Positions 18,798 to 30,290 of a DNA stretch of 64,000 nucleotides are shown piece by piece; within the stretch, counting starts at the first letter, position 1, and every line of letters begins with the position of its first letter. A program made the position numbers and the translations under genes. The DNA lies in contig JAVIAB010000051.1 in NCBI GenBank assembly GCA_032433765.1, positions 77,053,744 through 77,117,743 of the forward strand, given 5' to 3'. Source of the stretch: Megaustenia siamemsis (taxonomy: Eukaryota > Mollusca > Gastropoda > Stylommatophora > Ariophantidae). The notes below the pieces were generated by a model. The model made no database searches and was not told the DNA's origin. It saw nothing but the letters and a program-made list of their open reading frames with translations.

Positions 18798-19122
18798 GGG
18801 CCTCGGTAGCCGAGTTGGGAAAACCACCCGACTGGACTACCGACGTTCGGACAACCCGTGTTCGATTCCCGCTGGGAGCAGTGTGAATTGTACTCGTGGT
18901 AAAAAAAAAAAAAACCCACGGTCGACCCAGCCGTTGGCAGAAATGGGTACCAGGGTATTACCCTGGGAAGGTGAGGAATGTCGCCTCGCATCTGAGTTTC
19001 GATGCTTGAGGCGACACTATCCAGAAATTTCCGAACATTTCTGGATAGGCGGCCGAGCACAATATGGATGTAAACTCGCGTGCTAAGACGCCGGTTCAAG
19101 TCTCGTACTTTACCTTTACCTT
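18798..19122 (+). mobile_element. SINE-B copy with 13-bp TSD
   Basis: Flanked by TATCTAATGAGAG at 18785-18797 and 19123-19135. The head GCCTCGGTAGCCGAGTTGGG leads to a B box GTTCGATTCCC. The core CGACCCAGCC...AATGGGTACC...CTGGGAAGGT is homologous to SINE-A. A 12-bp inverted repeat CTATCCAGAAAT/ATTTCTGGATAG follows, then a second tRNA-like segment (GGCGGCCGAGCAC ... CCGGTTCAAGTCTCG) and the tail GTACTTTACCTTTACCTTTA. Confidence 0.93.
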
Positions 19123-19139
19123 TATCTAATGAGAGCGGA

Positions 19140-19590
19140 TGGCCGAGTTGATAAAAGCCCAGTCGTACACAAACAAAGTAGAAGCGAGCTGGAGTCACGA
19201 TAGGGCAAACAAAAATGTATATGGACTGAAATAAAAGTATCTGGCCATAAACTGCACTGGGTATGCTGCTTTGATTTCTCCAAACATATTAAATAAAAGA
19301 AACAAAAAATGGGATAAATGCCATAATCATGGTTTGTATGTGCTAAAAAAAATTAATATAATCTCTACAACTGGTAATATACATCAGCGTTTCACAACCG
19401 GGGACCATATAGCCCCAGGAGGGTCACATGAAATGGGCCACGGATGAGGATGCATAATTGGAGAGCCACTGCACAAGACGGGGGGGGGGGGGGGGGGTGT
19501 GAGCGCACTGCACACGAGACTAAGAGGTCATACATAGAGATGCATGTATTGTAGAATTAAGTGCTCAGGTATCACTTTTCCAACTCGGTG
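19140..19590. other. Unassigned stretch with a G homopolymer
   Basis: No gene seen. A run of about 18 G lies at 19481-19498. Confidence 0.5.
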
Positions 19591-19599
19591 AATTGTTTC

Positions 19600-19888
19600 A
19601 TTCATCATCATGTACCATACCGGCTGGCTAGGCGATCATGTCCTTCCACAATCTTCTATTTACAGTGCATCGTATCAGTTCTGTTGTTGACTGTTTTCTA
19701 TGCCATGACACCAAGCATTTTCACTTTTCCAGTATTTTCTCTCTTTGTCGTCCACGATCTCTATTTCCTTTTATTTTGCCACTTGTAACCAAGTATTCCA
19801 ACTTTCCTCTTCTCATGATGTGCCCGAACAATGTTGATTGTTTCTTTCTAATGTTTTTTAGGAGTTCTCTTTTTATTGTTTCATTACT
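19600..19888 (-). mobile_element. LINE family 1, 3' fragment
   Basis: Minus-strand copy of the family 1 C-terminus: KRELLKNIRKKQSTLFGHIMR then RGKLEYLVTSGKIKGNRDRG, with the ATGATGATG tail complement at 19600. It has substitutions and is 5'-truncated. Confidence 0.8.
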
Positions 19889-20199
19889 AGCGTACATAAG
19901 GGAAACCAAAAGAAATATACACAGAACAATACCATGAAAGGCTCAAAGAAGATACCAAGAAACAACAAAGATTTACAAGAACTAGCGCACAAATCGTCAA
20001 CTGGAAAAGTGACTTCCGCCCTATGCGCTGTCTTTGGCCCAAGACGAAAATAAATAAGAGAAACGCGCATTAGAAGTATTTGGCGGACTTTAAAAGTGAC
20101 TATCTTTGATGGACGGATCACATTTGAGATATTATTGTATATATTCGACAGTACTGATTTGTCTTTCTTGCCTTCCTGTTCATAACCACAATGTTGGAA

Positions 20200-20378
20200 G
20201 TTGGAAGGGCGCAGGACTTCGACAACCATGAGTGGGCGTGTAAGAAGACTAATCAGCCAACACAGAACTGGAGTCGTCTGTCGCTGGACACTACGAGACT
20301 TGCCGAGGAGGGGATCTGAGCACCTATGGACATGTTCGGAGTGCAATGGTGATTACCCGCAAATAATTCAGTAACTCC
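20200..20378 (-). repeat. Single-unit relative of the 72-bp array at 57.5 kb
   Basis: On the minus strand it holds one copy of the unit (GAGTTATT-GCGGGTAATCACCATTGCACTCCGAAC...) next to CCAGCGAC...CAGTTCTGTGTTGG, the same order as 57527-58200. At this locus the unit is not multiplied. Confidence 0.6.
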
Positions 20379-20379
20379 A

Positions 20380-21455
20380 TTGCGTTGTTCGCTATTTATT
20401 CCAATTCCCCCATTACAGTGCATTATGCTCAACGTTTTCGTTGTCCAATCTATATCATTAGTCAATTTCCTCTTTAGTCTCCCAGTCCACTTTTCACTGG
20501 TCCATGTAATATGGTCTCTGATAGACCATTAGATCTTGTGGTATACACGTATCATTATACTTCCATTACGCTGATGGTGTTGGTTTTGACAACTATTTAT
20601 TTTTAATGTGATCTCTGTATAAAGTGGATCGTAAGATCAGGAATATTACAGTAACATCGCGTTTCCATGACATTTATTTCCCTTTGTAATTCTGCATTTA
20701 TGGCCCATGATTCTCAGACATATTAGAATACTCATATTAAAAGCGCCCACTGTAGTCTAGTTTCGTGTATTTGGCTGATAACATTCTAGTTAATGCAGAT
20801 AATACCAGACGATACAATTCAGAAGGGAATCGTGAATAGTACGATAGGAGGAACACAAAACTGAATTGTGTAGGCTTTCGGCAGTACCAGAGTTTGGGCG
20901 TGCCCCAGATCTGGCGTTAATATGAGAGTATTGAGAAATACTTCCATGTTAGTCTCGTGTTGTTTAATAAATTATAAAACTGCTGCTGATAAGCAATATA
21001 CGAGAACAGTAGAGAAATTAGGTTCTCCAGCACTAAGGACGACGTATGCACCAAGAGACACTGAATACAGGATAACCGAGAGGGTTGTACTAATTTCGCA
21101 ACATGAAAAATACTAAGTCACAACAATAATTGGTACTGTATATACATAACACGTAAAAATCTAGTTAATGATGTAATTAAATGAAAATTATGGTTTGTAA
21201 TACACACCCGGTGATTTATCTTGGCCTTAACAAATTGGTTCTGCTTAGTTCGGGAGGACTAGCTATCGACTACACCCATTGTCCAACATGCCTTTCTCAC
21301 TTTAGCAATTGTTTTCGGTAATATCCAAACATACAATCTGGACCTTATTGCCGCATAATATACAAGACAGTTGCGCAGTGAGACACGAGGTGACCTACGC
21401 AATCGCCACTGTCATCAAAACTATCAGCACCGTATTTATCCAATATCGGAACCTT
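20380..21455. other. AT-rich stretch, no clear gene
   Basis: Minus-strand 20420-20525 faintly reads GLSETILHGPVKSG, which could be LINE C-terminus debris. Nothing else was recognised. Confidence 0.35.
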
Positions 21456-21460
21456 GGACA

Positions 21461-21585
21461 ACACGCTCCACAAAGTGGTGAACCCATGAATGAATAAGTC
21501 GTCAGTGTTTCACTGACACAAACACGCTCCACAAAGTGGTGAACCCATGAATGAATAAGTCGTCAGTGTTTCACCGACACAAACA
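21461..21585. repeat. 61-bp tandem duplication
   Basis: Two almost identical 61-bp units starting ACACGCTCCACAAAGTGGTG and ending in TTTCACTGACACAA. Confidence 0.9.
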
Positions 21586-21589
21586 CGCA

Positions 21590-21978
21590 CGCAAAAGAAA
21601 CTTAAGAATACCATGGATATCAACAAATCATAATGAGGCTGTACTGATAGATTATTAATCATAAATTTTAAAAAAAAAAATAAATAAATAAAAAAAGCGT
21701 ACTATCAACTTCAGAATGACCAATCATAATTTGTGGACACATCAAGAAATAAACAGCTAGAACATATTTTGTGACAACTGGAAAAATGATGGAGGAGAGA
21801 TGGAGGTAAGCAATAAATTAAATAATTCATAATAAAAATAATACGAGATTGTTTAAGGGAACTGTACGGTAGGATATCAACAGAAAAACTGATAAACAGA
21901 TTTAATAGTTGAAAGTTGTGGGAAGATATTATCAATTAGGCTACGCCAGCAGACACGATAAACAATGATGATGGTGGT
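21590..21978 (+). pseudogene. LINE family 1b C-terminal remnant
   Basis: Decayed reading NLRIPWISTNHNEAVL, then YFVTTGKMMEERW, then KLWEDII near the end and an AATGATGATGG tail. The order matches the 48.4-48.95 kb fragment. Frameshifts and stops throughout. Confidence 0.55.
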
Positions 21979-21979
21979 A

Positions 21980-22377
21980 AATAGTAGCCACGATTATCCT
22001 CTCTCTAAAAGTGATTATTGAAGTACAATATTACAATTCTTATCATTTCAATATTTACTTTTCAGAAAAATAAATTAATAAAACCTATTAAGATTCGACA
22101 TTTTCTGTTTTTTTTAAAGCATCATCTTAAACTCTTGCAGAGCCAGACCTCAACATTTTCTTTTCAAACTGTTAAAATGTTGGGCCGTTACTTACATTTT
22201 ATTTTCATGCTATCTTTGTCTATCTTTTAAGTGCAATTCTAACTCTCTTCAACGTATGTGTTTAAGCTATTTCTTTTCTATCTCTTCCAGGTACATTCAA
22301 AACAGGCTCGTATATGTTTCCAGTCCTAGCCACACCTGTTCCTCATTAAATCGTCTTTACTTCAGTACACTTTCAGT
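21980..22377. other. AT-rich stretch, no gene seen
   Basis: No recognised feature before the SINE-B TSD. Confidence 0.4.
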
Positions 22378-22389
22378 AAACTTTTGAGT

Positions 22390-22714
22390 AAAGTAAAGTA
22401 AAGTACGAGACTTGAACCGGCGTCTTAGCCCGCGAGTTTCCACCCATATGTGCTCGGCCGCCTATCCAGAAATGTTCGGAGATTTCTGTATAGTGTCGCC
22501 TCAAGCATCGAAACTAAGACGGGAAGTAACATTCCTCACCTTCCCAGTGTAATACTCTGGTACCCATTTCTGCCAACGGCTGGGCCGACCGTGTGGGTAT
22601 TTTTTTTCCCCCCAACCACGAGTACAATTCACACTGCTCCCAGCGGGAATCGGACACGGGTTGTCCGAACGTCGGTCCAGTCGGTGGTTTGCCCAACTAG
22701 GCTACCGAGGCCCC
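22390..22714 (-). mobile_element. SINE-B copy with 12-bp TSD
   Basis: Flanked by AAACTTTTGAGT at 22378-22389 and 22715-22726. Full-length and the same size as the 18.8 kb copy. The internal hairpin is present with one mismatch (ATACAGAAAT/ATTTCTGGAT on the minus strand). Confidence 0.93.
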
Positions 22715-22839
22715 AAACTTTTGAGTTTACATTGTATGTTCACATAAAATAGATATCAAATTGCAAACCGCAGGGTTTTTTTTTTTTTTTAACCTAGAAC
22801 ATAATAAGAGTATTCCTAAACATTCACTTAGTGCCGGCT

Positions 22840-23080
22840 GCCCGCGCCTCCTGTCAACTTCGCATTCAAGACAAGTGCAAGCTCCTCCTCTTTGTTGTCA
22901 AGATCATCGACATCACTGCACACCGGACGAACCCATGGGTGCTCTGATATCCCCCTATAACAAAAAGAGAGAAGAATCCTGGCCCAGGTGCACGAACTCC
23001 ACAGCACGACCTGGGGCCCAAGGTGTGTGCAGGTTTCAGCTGACAATTTTGTCCGAGCAGCGGCCATATTTATGGCCTAC
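22840..23080. repeat. Diverged relative of the 72-bp unit region
   Basis: CATCGACATCACTGCACACC then CGAACCCATGGGTGCTCTGA resembles the 72-bp unit of 57.5 kb. The rest has no recognised identity. Confidence 0.35.
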
Positions 23081-23104
23081 TCATTTCGATTTTAACACTC
23101 TAGG

Positions 23105-23345
23105 TTCTTTAACGTGTGCGCGTACACACGGGACCTCCTGTTTATTGCCCATTGTCCAAGAAGTCTAGACATCAAATATCACTACCCAAGAGATCAGGTG
23201 AGGGTGACGTCAAACAAAACCACGGATTAATTGTTTCTATTTTTGACAAAAATCACCACCACTCGAGGTGGGCTTTGAATCCGGGTTCTTTCTGTCCTGA
23301 GGCTGACGTTTGTACCTCTAGATTAAACTATCCAGTTTTCTTAGT
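23105..23345 (-). repeat. Dispersed repeat C, copy 2
   Basis: Same ordered blocks as 3676-3880. The GAATCCGGGTTCTTTCTGTC end looks like a tRNA-type B box region on the minus strand, so a SINE origin is possible. Confidence 0.4.
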
Positions 23346-23552
23346 TACGCCGTTAATGCTATTGACCGGATGTGCGGTCTCGTAATCAAACTGCATCTTC
23401 AGCTCACTCAAGGTGTCTACTTTCTGTCCTGAGGCTGACTTTTGTACCTCTAGATTACACTATCCAGTTTTCTTAGTTACGCCGTTAATGGTATTGACCG
23501 GATGTGCGGTCTCGTAATCAAACTGCATCTTCAGCTCATTCAAGGTGTCCAC
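23289..23552. repeat. 132-bp tandem duplication
   Basis: Two near-identical units starting TTTCTGTCCTGAGGCTGAC and running to the TTCAAGGTGTC region. The duplication begins inside the end of repeat C. Confidence 0.9.
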
Positions 23553-23559
23553 TTTCTGC

Positions 23560-24610
23560 GTTCTAAGGCAGAGGTGGGGTGGATGGAGACAGTCAGAGAG
23601 AAACAGAGAGAAGGGAATGCTTTTCTCCACTTGGTCAGCGGTTCTCATGTCAATTTTAGACTACGAAGATCACGGATGTATTCAATATTTAAGTTTAGAA
23701 GTCTCAGAATAGTAGTTTTTTAACTTTTTAATACTTAATTTGTTCACTTAAAATGCATTAAAACTGCACAGAACCAGTGGCAATATACAACGTGGGCAGC
23801 AAATGGAATGAAAAATATGCAGACCAGCTGGGAGTTATCAAGCCATCGAGCAAAACAAATTATGGGTAGGCGTAGTGAAGCGATGGATGCGGGAGATTTA
23901 AACTAAAACTGTAAATACGCCATTGTGGGTGTGGTAATCTAACACATCAGGTAAACTAACACATCAGTGATGAAAAGTGGCAAAGAATGTTCAAATAATG
24001 TCACGGCTTACAATTAAAATGACAATATAAATCGCCCAAACCAAATGATATGATGTATTCTCTGTAACTGTAAGAAAGAGAGAAAGAGGATCACCAGAAC
24101 TCTGAGAAAAGAGATAGATAGAAACACAAGAAGTACAGGTATTTGTGTCTTTACTGAGTTAACTAACCTTCCAAATATTGACCTTTCTCTTCTAATTCCC
24201 CAGCCAACACAAGACACCAATATTCCTCTCTAAGTTAAATTAATTGCTTTCGTGTTTTATTATTTACAATTTTATGTATTGTTTTCATTAATAGTGAAGC
24301 TTATGGCATTAAATAGTGTTTTTTTGTGTGTATTTTTATATCTCTCAAAAATATTTACAAACAAAGAACAGAAAACTTAGAGAACAATAGATAATAGGCC
24401 GTCTGAAATAGGACTGAGTCCATACTCAACATCATGCCTTGCCGCTAGAGGCCTGAGCTTGAGTACATTGCCAGTAGAGTAACTCTAAAGCACGTTTCTT
24501 TGGAACACACCACAAACAGTTTGAACTACCACACGATAACACAATGTTATCATCACCTTCAAGTACAATGCCTGATGGTGTAGGTGAACATACCTCTCCA
24601 TAACTTTCGA
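23560..24610. other. AT-rich stretch, no gene seen
   Basis: No recognised gene or transposon. Confidence 0.4.
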
Positions 24611-24617
24611 TCTGGAC

Positions 24618-25215
24618 AGTTATTTATCATTTCTGTTGATGACTTTCTGCCAAGACATTTTCTTAAGCTGTCTGGTATCTTTTCTTTTTGCTTCCCTCTA
24701 TCTCTTTGTCCCTAAAAATTCCGAGTTCTCACAATATATCCCAGATGTTCCCTTCTCACATTCTTCTTCTTTCCTTCCTCATCTGCATTTCAGCGTCGAG
24801 GGGAGATATAATATGCGGTCTTTTGCTCTTCTGTTCACTTCTGCTGCTGTTATGTTTCTAGTGCTTCTAATATTCTGTAGATACATCTTTTTCGTGGTCT
24901 ACCCTTGGGTCATTCCTTCTCATTGCAAGGCCAAAAAAGTTATTATTGTTTCTTCCTAATTTTGGAAATTAGCTCTTTTTGCTTTGGTCTCTTTCAGAAC
25001 ATTTCATTACTCTTCTTAGCTGTCCATAGTATTCTCAATATACTTCTGTAAAACCACATTTTTACAGCTTCCAGTTATTTTCTTATTTGTTGTCCTATTG
25101 TCCATGATTCACATCCCTATGTTAAGACTGGCTCTACATTACATTTAAGAACTGTTTGTTTTGTTTCTGTTGTCAAAAATGGATTGAACAGTATCTTTCT
25201 AAAACAATATATCAC
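24618..25215 (-). pseudogene. LINE family 1b C-terminal fragment
   Basis: The minus strand matches 48500-48900 almost block for block: VEPVLT-G-ESWTIGQQ, MWFYRS-LRI-WTAKKSNEM, then IRKKQ and DSLRKCLGRKSSTEMI. It is rearranged and interrupted by about 150 bp of unrelated sequence and many indels. It has no coding capacity. Confidence 0.65.
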
Positions 25216-25219
25216 CACA

Positions 25220-25880
25220 CTAATGCTTCACATTTGTTAACTTCAATATAATCTCCTATAGAAGGCTTCAGACAGCTGTTCAGATCTCAGGAACATGCTA
25301 TACAATTTCACTGATTTCTGCAATGTTCAGTACAATTTCAACAATTTGAATTACAGACTACATGACTTAAGCAATTTACTGCATAATTTCAGCAAATATA
25401 CTACATTTATATAGTCTACAACTTCTTCAAAAAACCCAAATCTTGCCTTACAGAACTTTCACAGAAGCCAGAATTTGTCTCTCAACAGTACAAAGAATAT
25501 ATACACACAAACTAATAAATATATTCCACACTTTCAAAAACACTGACCACAGGATCACACACAGTTGTTTGTTCTAATCATAAAATGATAATTTTAGTTA
25601 CAATCTTGGAAATATTTCAGCATTGATGTGTATGCAACTATTATTTATTTATACTTATTTATTATTAAGTGAAGTTGTCCTGGACCTAGTACATGACAAT
25701 CATTTTTCAATTTGATATTTTATCTCACTGGTTTCAGTTTGTGACAACACACACACACACACAAATCTTAACCATAAATGTTTTTTGTTTAAATTTAAGA
25801 TATAACTTTTAATTCAACTTAAACGTATCACACAACACACAAGAAGCAAATATATTTAAGGTTTCTGAAAAAGATAAACT
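25220..25880. other. AT-rich stretch, no gene seen
   Basis: A short CA run lies at about 25747. No other feature. Confidence 0.4.
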
Positions 25881-25887
25881 AACAATG

Positions 25888-26338
25888 CAAATATGAGAAG
25901 CAAAGAAAGAGCTGTGAAGAGTAAAGATCATTACATTATATATAGTTCAAATATGAGAAGTAAGGAGCTGTGACAAGAAAAGATCATTACATTATTTCCA
26001 GTTCAAATATGAGAAGCAAAGAGCTGTGACGAGTAAAGATCATTCCATTATCTATAGTTCAAATATGAGAAGGAAAGAGCTGTGACAAGTAAAGATCATT
26101 ACATTATCTATTGTTCAAATATGAGAAGCAAAGAGCTGTGACAAGTAAAGATCATTTCATTATCTATTGTTCAAATATGAGAAGCAAAGAGCTGTGACAA
26201 GTAAAGATCATTACATTATATATTGTTCAAATATGAGAAGCAAAGATCTGTGATGAGTAAAGATCATTACATTATCTATTGTTCAAATATGAGAAGCAAA
26301 GAGCTGTGATGAGTAAAGATCATTACATTTTATCCAGT
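25888..26338. repeat. 56-bp minisatellite, 8 copies
   Basis: The unit is CAAATATGAGAAGCAAAGAG, CTGTGACAAGTAAAGATCAT, TACATTATCTATTGTT. It is followed by a small tRNA-like SINE head fragment (GCTGTAGCTGAGTGATTAGT at about 26347). Confidence 0.9.
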
Positions 26339-26771
26339 TTAAAGCAGCTGTAGCTGAGTGATTAGTGCATGAACATAAATAGCGATGTTCTATACTACTA
26401 ATTTCCATACCTCCAAGCGAATGGCAGTTGTTAATTACCTACAGCTGTTCAACATTTGCTCATCAAAAATAAATGTTACATTTATGACTGTGCACTCTCC
26501 TTTGGATGGAAATGCATTGGGTGCTTGTCCTTATTTTATGATCTGCTGGAATTAGTCCAGAGCAATTTAGTTACGTTTAATACCACATATTAGTGGTTAC
26601 ACATGCTGCAATTTAGATTCAGTTTTGGTATTCTTATATCAAAATGATAACGTCACCGGGATGCATGGTAGTTATCTCATACAACTTCTATGATGGCTTT
26701 AGAGATATACATGGTGATTTTTGTTTTGTAATTTATCTGTGAAGCCAACGACAGTCACGTTTTAGCCAGTA

Positions 26772-27022
26772 AAAAGTAAAAAAATAAAGTACCCCCGTCA
26801 CACCAAGTGGCGTAGAGGGAATATGGTGTTAGTGACCATAAATTTTACAGACATGATTTTCAGGGTAATGTGGTCGGTATTACGCCCGTGACGCTTGACT
26901 TTCCCAGAAATAAATCCGGTACCCATTAAAGGCTGGGTGAACCGGAAGCCGTCGTTTGAGATCGAACCCTACCTCTTGTCCTTTGTAGTCCAGTTCACTA
27001 ACCACTGAGCTATCGCAGATCC
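26772..27022 (-). mobile_element. SINE-A copy with 14-bp TSD
   Basis: Flanked by CGTTTTAGCCAGTA at 26758-26771 and 27023-27036. Head at the right, tail at the left. Some substitutions, including a damaged 3' palindrome. Confidence 0.93.
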
Positions 27023-27368
27023 CGTTTTAGCCAGTACAATACTTATTTTATTAGTTTGGTTTTACAAGGGAGTGTCACTATTATTAAGACAACTTTATGT
27101 CTGCTCTGCTGCATTTCTTCTGGCTGGCGTAAGGTATACACACTGATCATCTTTGTATATGCTATTTGTTTCCTTCCCTGAAAGAGAATTGTCTGAATAT
27201 TGCTTCAGTAGCTGTTGTATCCATCCAGGGTATTTTGTGAAATGATTTACCTTCCATCTCCTACAAGAGGAGAACAGCAAATCCATATTGACGTATTTCT
27301 TACTTCTTTTACTAAATAAATTTATATTTTACTTTATTAACATTTAACAACAATTAAACTAATCAGGC

Positions 27369-27806
27369 TCTTCTTCTTCTACCTTTTTAGTTCCCAGTGG
27401 AGCATAGGTCTTCAACAAACACTTTCCAAGTCGTTCTGTTTTTTGCCATTATTTTAAGATCATTCCATGTTTTCCCCATCATCTTCATCTCTGCTTCTAT
27501 CTGTCTTCTCCAAGAATTCCTTGGTCTTCCTCTTTGTCTTTTCCCTGGGGATTGCAAAAAAGGGCCTGTTGTGTAATACTCTTAGTTGGCTTCCGTAATG
27601 TGTGTCCTATCCAGCGCCATTGTCTTCACTGTATCTCTTTATTCATTGGTGTTTGACTGGTACATTTCCATAATTCTATGTTAGTGATTTTGTCCTGCCA
27701 TTTCCATCCTTTTATTCTGCGTAAACATCCATTTATGAAAGTCTGTATCTTCGTGATTGTCAATTTTGTTGTTCTCCATGTTTCACAACCATATAATAGG
27801 ACCGCC
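27369..27806 (-). mobile_element. LINE family 3, 5'-truncated insertion with 14-bp TSD
   Basis: Flanked by TAAACTAATCAGGC at 27355-27368 and 27807-27820. On the minus strand it reads [39 protein letters not shown] and a [12 protein letters not shown] basic stretch, then an AGAAGAAGAAGAG tail. It matches the 3' half of 46985-47930. The TSD fixes the 3' end of the family and shows an AAG-repeat tail. Stops and frameshifts are present. Confidence 0.88.
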
Positions 27807-28020
27807 TAAACTAATCAGGCAAGTAACAATAATATTTACCAATTATTTTTGTTAACTTGTGTGTCCTGTCTGGTTATCTTGTATCCAACCAAAGTGTATT
27901 TGTTGGCTACTGGTGTGCATTATGTTAGGAAGTCACTGCAAAATTGACAACATCAACTGACAATGGTTGCCAAAAGGGCAAGAACTAGAACTTTGTATCT
28001 CTCTAAGAATGCATAAAAGT

Positions 28021-28198
28021 AGTGGTTAGTGAACTGGACTACAAAGGACAAGAGGTAGGGTTCGATCCCAACTGACGGCTTCCAGGTTCACTCAGCCTTA
28101 AATGGGTACCGGATTTTTTCTGGGAAAGTGAAGCGGCACGGACATAATACCGACCACATTACCCCAAAAATCATGTGCTGAAGGTCTGTACAATTTAT
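28021..28198 (+). mobile_element. SINE-A, truncated at both ends
   Basis: Starts within the A box (AGTGGTTAGTGAACTGG) and stops after CTGTACAATTTATGA, so the 3' hairpin and tail are missing. Confidence 0.85.
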
Positions 28199-28200
28199 GA

Positions 28201-29155
28201 GTTCATGTACTGTGCTGAGATCTTTCAATGTAATTTTATTTGTTTGCGGTATTATTCTTTAGCATGTTGATCTTAATTCTTTCCTCTACCACTGAACTCT
28301 TGATGTAATTTTTGTCTATGCTATATTTATTTATATTACTGTTACTATGTGAAAATATAATAACTCTCACACTTTTAAAATAATCTCCGATGAACCCTTG
28401 TCTTCGCTAGATCACTTCCTGCTTTTTGTACAAAACTGTAGAATGATGTCCTTACAGTGGCCATGATTCCAGATATTTGCTGGAGTTAAAATGAGTAAGG
28501 GGGGAGATCCTACCATCATCATGAACAACAGTGTAGAAGTTATCCATATAAGAAGAGATGATCTTGGAAAAGTTGCTTTCCCAGCAGGGAAATATATCTA
28601 CAGCTTCCAAAGCAGTTTATGGGGAACAAATCCAATGTGTTATTAAATCTCACTTCACTTTCAGCTTTTTTGTGTCATTTGGTATCTGAGTTTGTTCAAA
28701 CGTTTTCACTCTTTGATACCTTCATTCCTTTCTTTAACCCTGTCTTCAGGCTTTTTGCTGATCCTTACCTGTCATGGTAAAGCTGTTTGATCTTATGACA
28801 TGCCACACCAACCAAATTTCTTTTTCTTCATTGAAATAAGAAGCTGTTATTTTGAACTTATGCAATTGGATGTGATTTTGCATTTTCGTTTGCAGTGTAA
28901 TTTCTCTATGAAACATTTATGTCTAAGTTTGTGAAAAACACATCATTTAAATATAATCCTAACGACATGAAATACCACTGATGAAGTACGAGACTAGACT
29001 GAAGGTTTGTTAACTTCTCATCAACCAATAGATTCATATCACTTTAATATTTGAAGAAAAGATCTTGTGTTACCCAACAATTTGATACTAAGGAATGTGT
29101 ACTACTCAACAGCCTTAAACCAGAGATATTTACTGTTTCTGGGATAGAAAGAAGA
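28201..29155. other. AT-rich stretch, no gene seen
   Basis: No recognised coding or repeat signature. Confidence 0.4.
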
Positions 29156-29159
29156 AAAA

Positions 29160-29406
<247 letters not shown>

Positions 29407-29479
29407 TACAAATCAAATGAGATGTACACTGGCTGACATGAAAGAGATAATCCACAAAACTGGTAAGGGATGTCATTGT

Positions 29480-29745
29480 AAGAAAAACCAAGCTGGAAAC
29501 AGGGAGGATATACTATTTTTAGTAGGAAAGAGCTGTGTAAAGAACAAGTAACAGTTTATAGGCTCCAAATAGGCCATAAAAAACTAATGTATCACTTTGA
29601 CTTCTGCAACATCTTAAAGATTGGAACCTCTAAAGGATGTGGCTATAGCACAAACAAAATTAAATCTGAACTACTACTGAGGCATCAAAATGAGGATGCT
29701 ATGCCTTACTTTGTCAAATTCTTTTTAGTTGTCTACAAATCAAAT
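29480..29745 (+). pseudogene. LINE C-terminal region (post-RT, GH-box type)
   Basis: Plus-strand reading QVTVYRLQIGHKKLMYHF, then IGTSKGCGYSTNKIKSELLL. This is the arrangement (xxxRLRTGHxxLxxH ... CxCG..x.T.EH.L..C) found at the end of Jockey-like LINE proteins, after RT and RNase H. Two of the usual cysteines or histidines are lost. Confidence 0.5.
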
Positions 29746-29747
29746 AT

Positions 29748-30290
29748 AAAGATCTTTCATAACCTCACAGCTCTTTCTGTCAATGTTCTCAGGATGTATA
29801 CTGCATTAATAATGCTCTTTCGTTCCACAAATCCACATTGTTCCTCTCTTATTTTTTATTTTATTTTGCTCCTTAGACGTCTCATGATGATTTTTAGTAA
29901 TATTTTGGTCATATGGCTCATGGGACAAATTGAGTGATGGTCTTTGCAATCAGTGGTGCCTGACTTCTTTGGGATTGCTACAAAGATATATTTTAGTCGA
30001 TCTTTGGGTATGTGTCCACTGTTGTATACGTCATTGAGTAGATTTGTTATGACTTGTACTCCCAGCTCTTCTATATATATTTACTCTTATATATCTACTC
30101 CTATTATTATATTATAAGGTCCTGAAGCTTTATTTCTTTTCAAGTGCTGAATTGCGTCTTTCACTTCACTCTGTATTATTGGTGGTCTATTTCTTTGTTT
30201 GAATTGTTTAGCTCTGGTCATTCATGGGCATGGAGTTGACCGATACATATCATCTATATTTCCATTATCTTCTCTTCTCCCAATATTATT
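29748..30290 (-). pseudogene. LINE reverse transcriptase, N-terminal part
   Basis: The minus strand reads RPPIIQSEVKDAIQHLKRNK, ASGPYNI, then VQVITNLLNDVYNSGHIPKD, FVAIPKKSGTTDCKDHH, and REEQCGFVERKSI. These are the early RT blocks (fingers) of an APE-type LINE, in correct order. The palm with YADD is missing, so it is a broken fragment ending by truncation. Confidence 0.65.
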
